Positions 24,829-26,126 of a stretch of 26,126 bases of DNA are shown here, piece after piece (the first letter of the stretch is position 1; every line of letters begins with the position of its first letter). Position numbers and translations under genes: made by a program. The DNA is from REEP01 sp964517265 (GTDB lineage Bacteria > Pseudomonadota > Alphaproteobacteria > Rhodospirillales > Defluviicoccaceae), in the NCBI GenBank assembly GCA_964517265.1, contig CAZFBS010000042.1:1-26126 (forward strand). The letters run 5' to 3'. The notes under the pieces are model-generated. The model did not search any database, was not told the DNA's origin, and saw nothing but the letters and a program-made list of their open reading frames with translations.

Positions 24829-24900
24829 GGATTGATCCTGAATTCGATGCCTGGCACCGCACGAAACGGAAGGTCCGGAGCAACGACGTTAAAGAAAATG

Positions 24901-24917
24901 CGCGTTGGAACAACGCG
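24901..24917. promoter_or_regulatory. perfect dyad CGCGTTG-GAA-CAACGCG in the pta leader
   Basis: 7-bp arms with a three-base spacer, 72 bases before the pta ATG. It lies downstream of the candidate -10 box, so it would be in the 5' leader of the mRNA. It could be an operator or a small hairpin; a three-base loop is tight but possible. Confidence 0.4.
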
Positions 24918-24950
24918 TTCTCGATCACGAACGCATCACCAAAGCGTCCT

Positions 24951-24986
24951 TTGCTGCGACGCAATATACCAATTGCTGCTATGCAA
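24951..24986 (-). promoter_or_regulatory. twin TTGC-N6-GCAA operator over the pta promoter (PhaR-like)
   Basis: TTGCTGCGACGCAA (24951-24964) and TTGCTGCTATGCAA (24973-24986) share TTGCTGC and GCAA at equal positions. Their centres are 22 bases apart, i.e. two helical turns on the same face. Between and across them, on the - strand, lies TATATT (24968-24963), a good -10; a -35 is poor (GGTTTT, 24990-24985). Similar TGC...GCA-rich dyads precede phasin and PHB genes of alphaproteobacteria and bind PhaR. Repression of pta-ackA-fabI by a PhaR-like protein is inferred from this resemblance only. Confidence 0.5.
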
Positions 24987-25155
24987 AACCTCGCCCATTT
25001 TGTGTGCCGAGTCGAGTGTTTTCGGGCCGCCACATCGTTCTCAAGCGGGTAGGTGACATGCGCGGCGCGCCCCATGTTCTGCTCAAGCGGCGGCGTTAAA
25101 TCTGCTATTTTCGTTGTAGGCATCAACACGCAGGGATTAACGGGAGGAGCGCACG

Positions 25156-25506
25156 ATGACGGATGAAAAGAAGCGCGGCGAGAGAGCGATGGGCGAGCCG
25201 GCCAACGCCGGTGAGGAAGCCGCCCGGGAGGCGGACGAGGTCGCCATGGGACGGCCGGGCACGCCGGAGACGATCGATGCGCAATCGGCTGCCGAGATCG
25301 CGATGGGCAAGCCGAGGGCGGCGGCGGAAGCGGCGGTTGAGGAGGCGGACGAGGCTGCTTTCGGCAGGCCCGCGACCGCCGAGGAGATGGCGACCCGCGA
25401 AGCCGACGACGTCGCCATGGGCGAGCCGACAACCGGCGAGCAGCGGGAGGAACAGGAGATCGACGAGACGGCAATGGGCAAGCCGTCGGGCCGATCGCGG
25501 GGCTGA
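25156..25506 (+). CDS. small acidic protein of five 19-residue AMGxP repeats
   Basis: A 116-residue protein with a strong GGGAGGAG ribosome binding site ahead of its ATG. After MTDEKKRGERAMGEP (residues 1-15) come five repeats of exactly 19 residues (16-34, 35-53, 54-72, 73-91, 92-110) and a short basic tail SGRSRG. Each repeat is an Ala/Glu-rich helix-like segment, with ADE or similar near position 12, ending in A-[MF]-G-[EKR]-P. There is no signal peptide, cysteine or aromatic residue apart from one Phe. Low hydrophobicity suggests a disordered or elongated helical protein. I know no family with this repeat. It is a single-gene unit, divergent from pta. Confidence 0.8.
   Translation: MTDEKKRGERAMGEPANAGEEAAREADEVAMGRPGTPETIDAQSAAEIAMGKPRAAAEAAVEEADEAAFGRPATAEEMATREADDVAMGEPTTGEQREEQEIDETAMGKPSGRSRG
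25201..25485 (+). repeat. five coding 57-bp repeats
   Basis: Units at 25201-25257, 25258-25314, 25315-25371, 25372-25428 and 25429-25485 encode the 19-residue repeats. The DNA has diverged a good deal while the GCx-ATG-GGC-xxG-CCG core (AMGxP) is kept, except for GCT-TTC-GGC in the third unit. This argues for selection on the protein rather than recent slippage. Confidence 0.8.
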
Positions 25507-25524
25507 ACGAGCTTCCCGCCCCGT

Positions 25525-25555
25525 CAGAATGAACTTGGCAGCGTCGGCGTCGCGG
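25525..25555 (-). pseudogene. degraded copy of the hslU-like 3' end
   Basis: 25 of 31 bases match 26076-26106, and all six differences are transitions. Read on - it gives RDADAAKFIL, against RNTDIAKFIL at the true gene end; here the stop codon is absent and the frame runs on. It lies just after the ynfA stop, so ynfA is flanked by two copies of the tail in direct orientation. Confidence 0.6.
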
Positions 25556-25563
25556 CTGACCGA

Positions 25564-25890
25564 TCAGGCCCCGCGCGGGCCAAAGAGGATGACCATGGCG
25601 CCCATGATGCAGATCGCCGCGCCGACGGCATCCCAGCGGTCCGGGCGGACCCCTTCGATGGTCCACATCCAGATGAGCGAGGCTAGGATGTAGATGCCGC
25701 CGTAGGCCGCGTAGGCGCGCCCGGCGAAAGCGGCATCGATGCGGGTGAGCGCCCAGGCGAACAGGGCGAGGCTGGCCATCCCCGGCAGCAGCCAGAGCGC
25801 CGTTCTGCCCAGGCGCAGCCACGCCCAGAAGGCGAAGCAGCCGCCGATCTCCGCGAACGCGGCGAGGACGTAGGTGGCAATGGCTCGCAT
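25564..25890 (-). CDS. ynfA: YnfA/UPF0060 family small membrane protein
   Basis: A 108-residue inner-membrane protein with four predicted helices and the usual family length. The family pattern is clear: YVLAAFAEIGGCFAFWAWLR at the N-terminus, GRAYAAYGGIYILASLIWMW in the third helix region, and a conserved end GAAICIMGAMVILFGPR. YnfA proteins are related to small multidrug resistance transporters; their substrates are unclear. ATG 25890 is chosen over the upstream frame (open to 25944), since the family begins MR-x-x-x-TY. The gene is bounded by two direct copies of an hslU-like 3' end. Confidence 0.92.
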   Translation of the reverse strand: MRAIATYVLAAFAEIGGCFAFWAWLRLGRTALWLLPGMASLALFAWALTRIDAAFAGRAYAAYGGIYILASLIWMWTIEGVRPDRWDAVGAAICIMGAMVILFGPRGA

Positions 25891-25957
25891 TCGGGCTTCC
25901 CCCTCCCGATCGTCACCCGCAACGGCGCAACCCGGTCCCCTCAATCGTCACCTGCGA

Positions 25958-25974
25958 GGGCGCGAAATGCGCCC
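25958..25974. repeat. hairpin GGGCGC-GAAAT-GCGCCC
   Basis: A perfect 6-bp GC stem with a five-base loop in the gap upstream of ynfA. On + it is followed 11 bases later by an A-run (AGAAAAAA); read on -, the corresponding T-run precedes the hairpin, so it is not a standard intrinsic terminator in either direction. Confidence 0.35.
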
Positions 25975-26038
25975 GTGCCGATCCAGAAAAAACACCCGAA
26001 CTCTAAGCTGTATGGATTGCCGCGCCCGCTTATCGCAG

Positions 26039-26054
26039 GCCCGTAAAGACGGGC
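26039..26054 (-). terminator. hairpin after the hslU-like gene
   Basis: On - the sequence reads GCCCGT-CTTT-ACGGGC, a 6-bp stem with a tetraloop, starting 18 bases past the TAA. No T-tract follows, so its strength is doubtful. Confidence 0.4.
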
Positions 26055-26072
26055 GTGTAAGCGTTGCCCAGG

Positions 26073-26126
26073 TTACAGGATGAACTTGGCGATGTCGGTG
26101 TTGCGGGCCAGCTCGCCGACCCGCTC
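26073..26126 (-). CDS. hslU: C-terminal end of a protein, probably HslU protease ATPase (partial)
   Basis: Only 17 codons are inside the window: ERVGELARNTDIAKFIL then TAA. HslU proteins end in a conserved [RK]-[FY]-I-L tail that docks into HslV, preceded by an acidic D-L/I-S/A pair, and this end fits that pattern. In alphaproteobacteria hslVU is commonly close to the hisB cluster, which is about 6 kb away here. With so few residues the call is tentative. Confidence 0.5.
   Translation of the reverse strand, partial: ERVGELARNTDIAKFIL

Noticed and set aside
24812..25822. 336-codon - strand frame across the pta leader and repeat-protein gene
   Set aside because: Reads Pro/Arg/Ser-rich text opposite the 19-residue repeats; no start, motif or conserved composition.
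1..26126. CRISPR arrays, rRNA operons, insertion sequences or transposase genes
   Set aside because: No regularly spaced repeats, rRNA-like sequence or transposase motifs were found; the only arrays are the short tandem repeats listed.

Overview
The window is high-GC chromosomal DNA from an alphaproteobacterium, most likely a member of the Rhodospirillales. The pointers are a class I lysyl-tRNA synthetase, the hisB-DUF2628-hisH-hisA-hisF-hisE-HIT order, DUF1489, and a MaoC-phosphotransacetylase fusion next to ackA and fabI. The genus cannot be named from the sequence.

Layout. The left edge holds the 3' end of uvrB and then lysK, both on +. At 2335-6431, on -, lies a two-gene module: a nuclease-like protein with a D...E-x-K signature and a 1073-residue SF2 helicase, joined by a TGATG overlap. 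Its architecture resembles Hachiman (HamAB)/AbpAB anti-phage systems. It is bounded by an AT-rich, gene-poor stretch (6432-6949), and its last codon shares a CTAG with the stop of lysK. At 6950-15692, on -, is a leucine-degradation (liu) operon: ivd, an SDR, mccB, liuC, mccA, hmgL, a DUF1489 gene and a DapA-family aldolase. Together these convert isovaleryl-CoA to acetoacetate and acetyl-CoA, except that the SDR, DUF1489 and aldolase genes have no assigned step.

At 15986-19944, on +, is a compact histidine operon (hisB, DUF2628 membrane protein, hisH, hisA, hisF, hisE, HIT protein) with ATGA overlaps and non-ATG starts. Then follows a disturbed 1.4 kb zone (19945-21362). It has several hairpins, a low-GC orphan ORF on -, and a truncated, frameshifted second copy of hisE. 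The next operon, on -, is pta(MaoC fusion)-ackA-fabI. It is preceded by two TTGC...GCAA dyads spaced two helical turns apart over a candidate -10, which suggests a PhaR-like repressor linked to polyhydroxyalkanoate/acyl-CoA metabolism.

The right end carries a small acidic protein built of five exact 19-residue repeats, a ynfA-type membrane protein, and the last codons of a gene probably encoding HslU. A degraded copy of that gene's 3' end lies just beyond the ynfA stop, so ynfA sits between two copies of the tail.

The items most worth following up are the nuclease-helicase module, the 19-residue repeat protein, the hisE remnant with its low-GC neighbour, and the hslU-tail duplication. All family names rest on reading motifs by eye; no database search was run. 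GC statements are visual impressions, not computed values.
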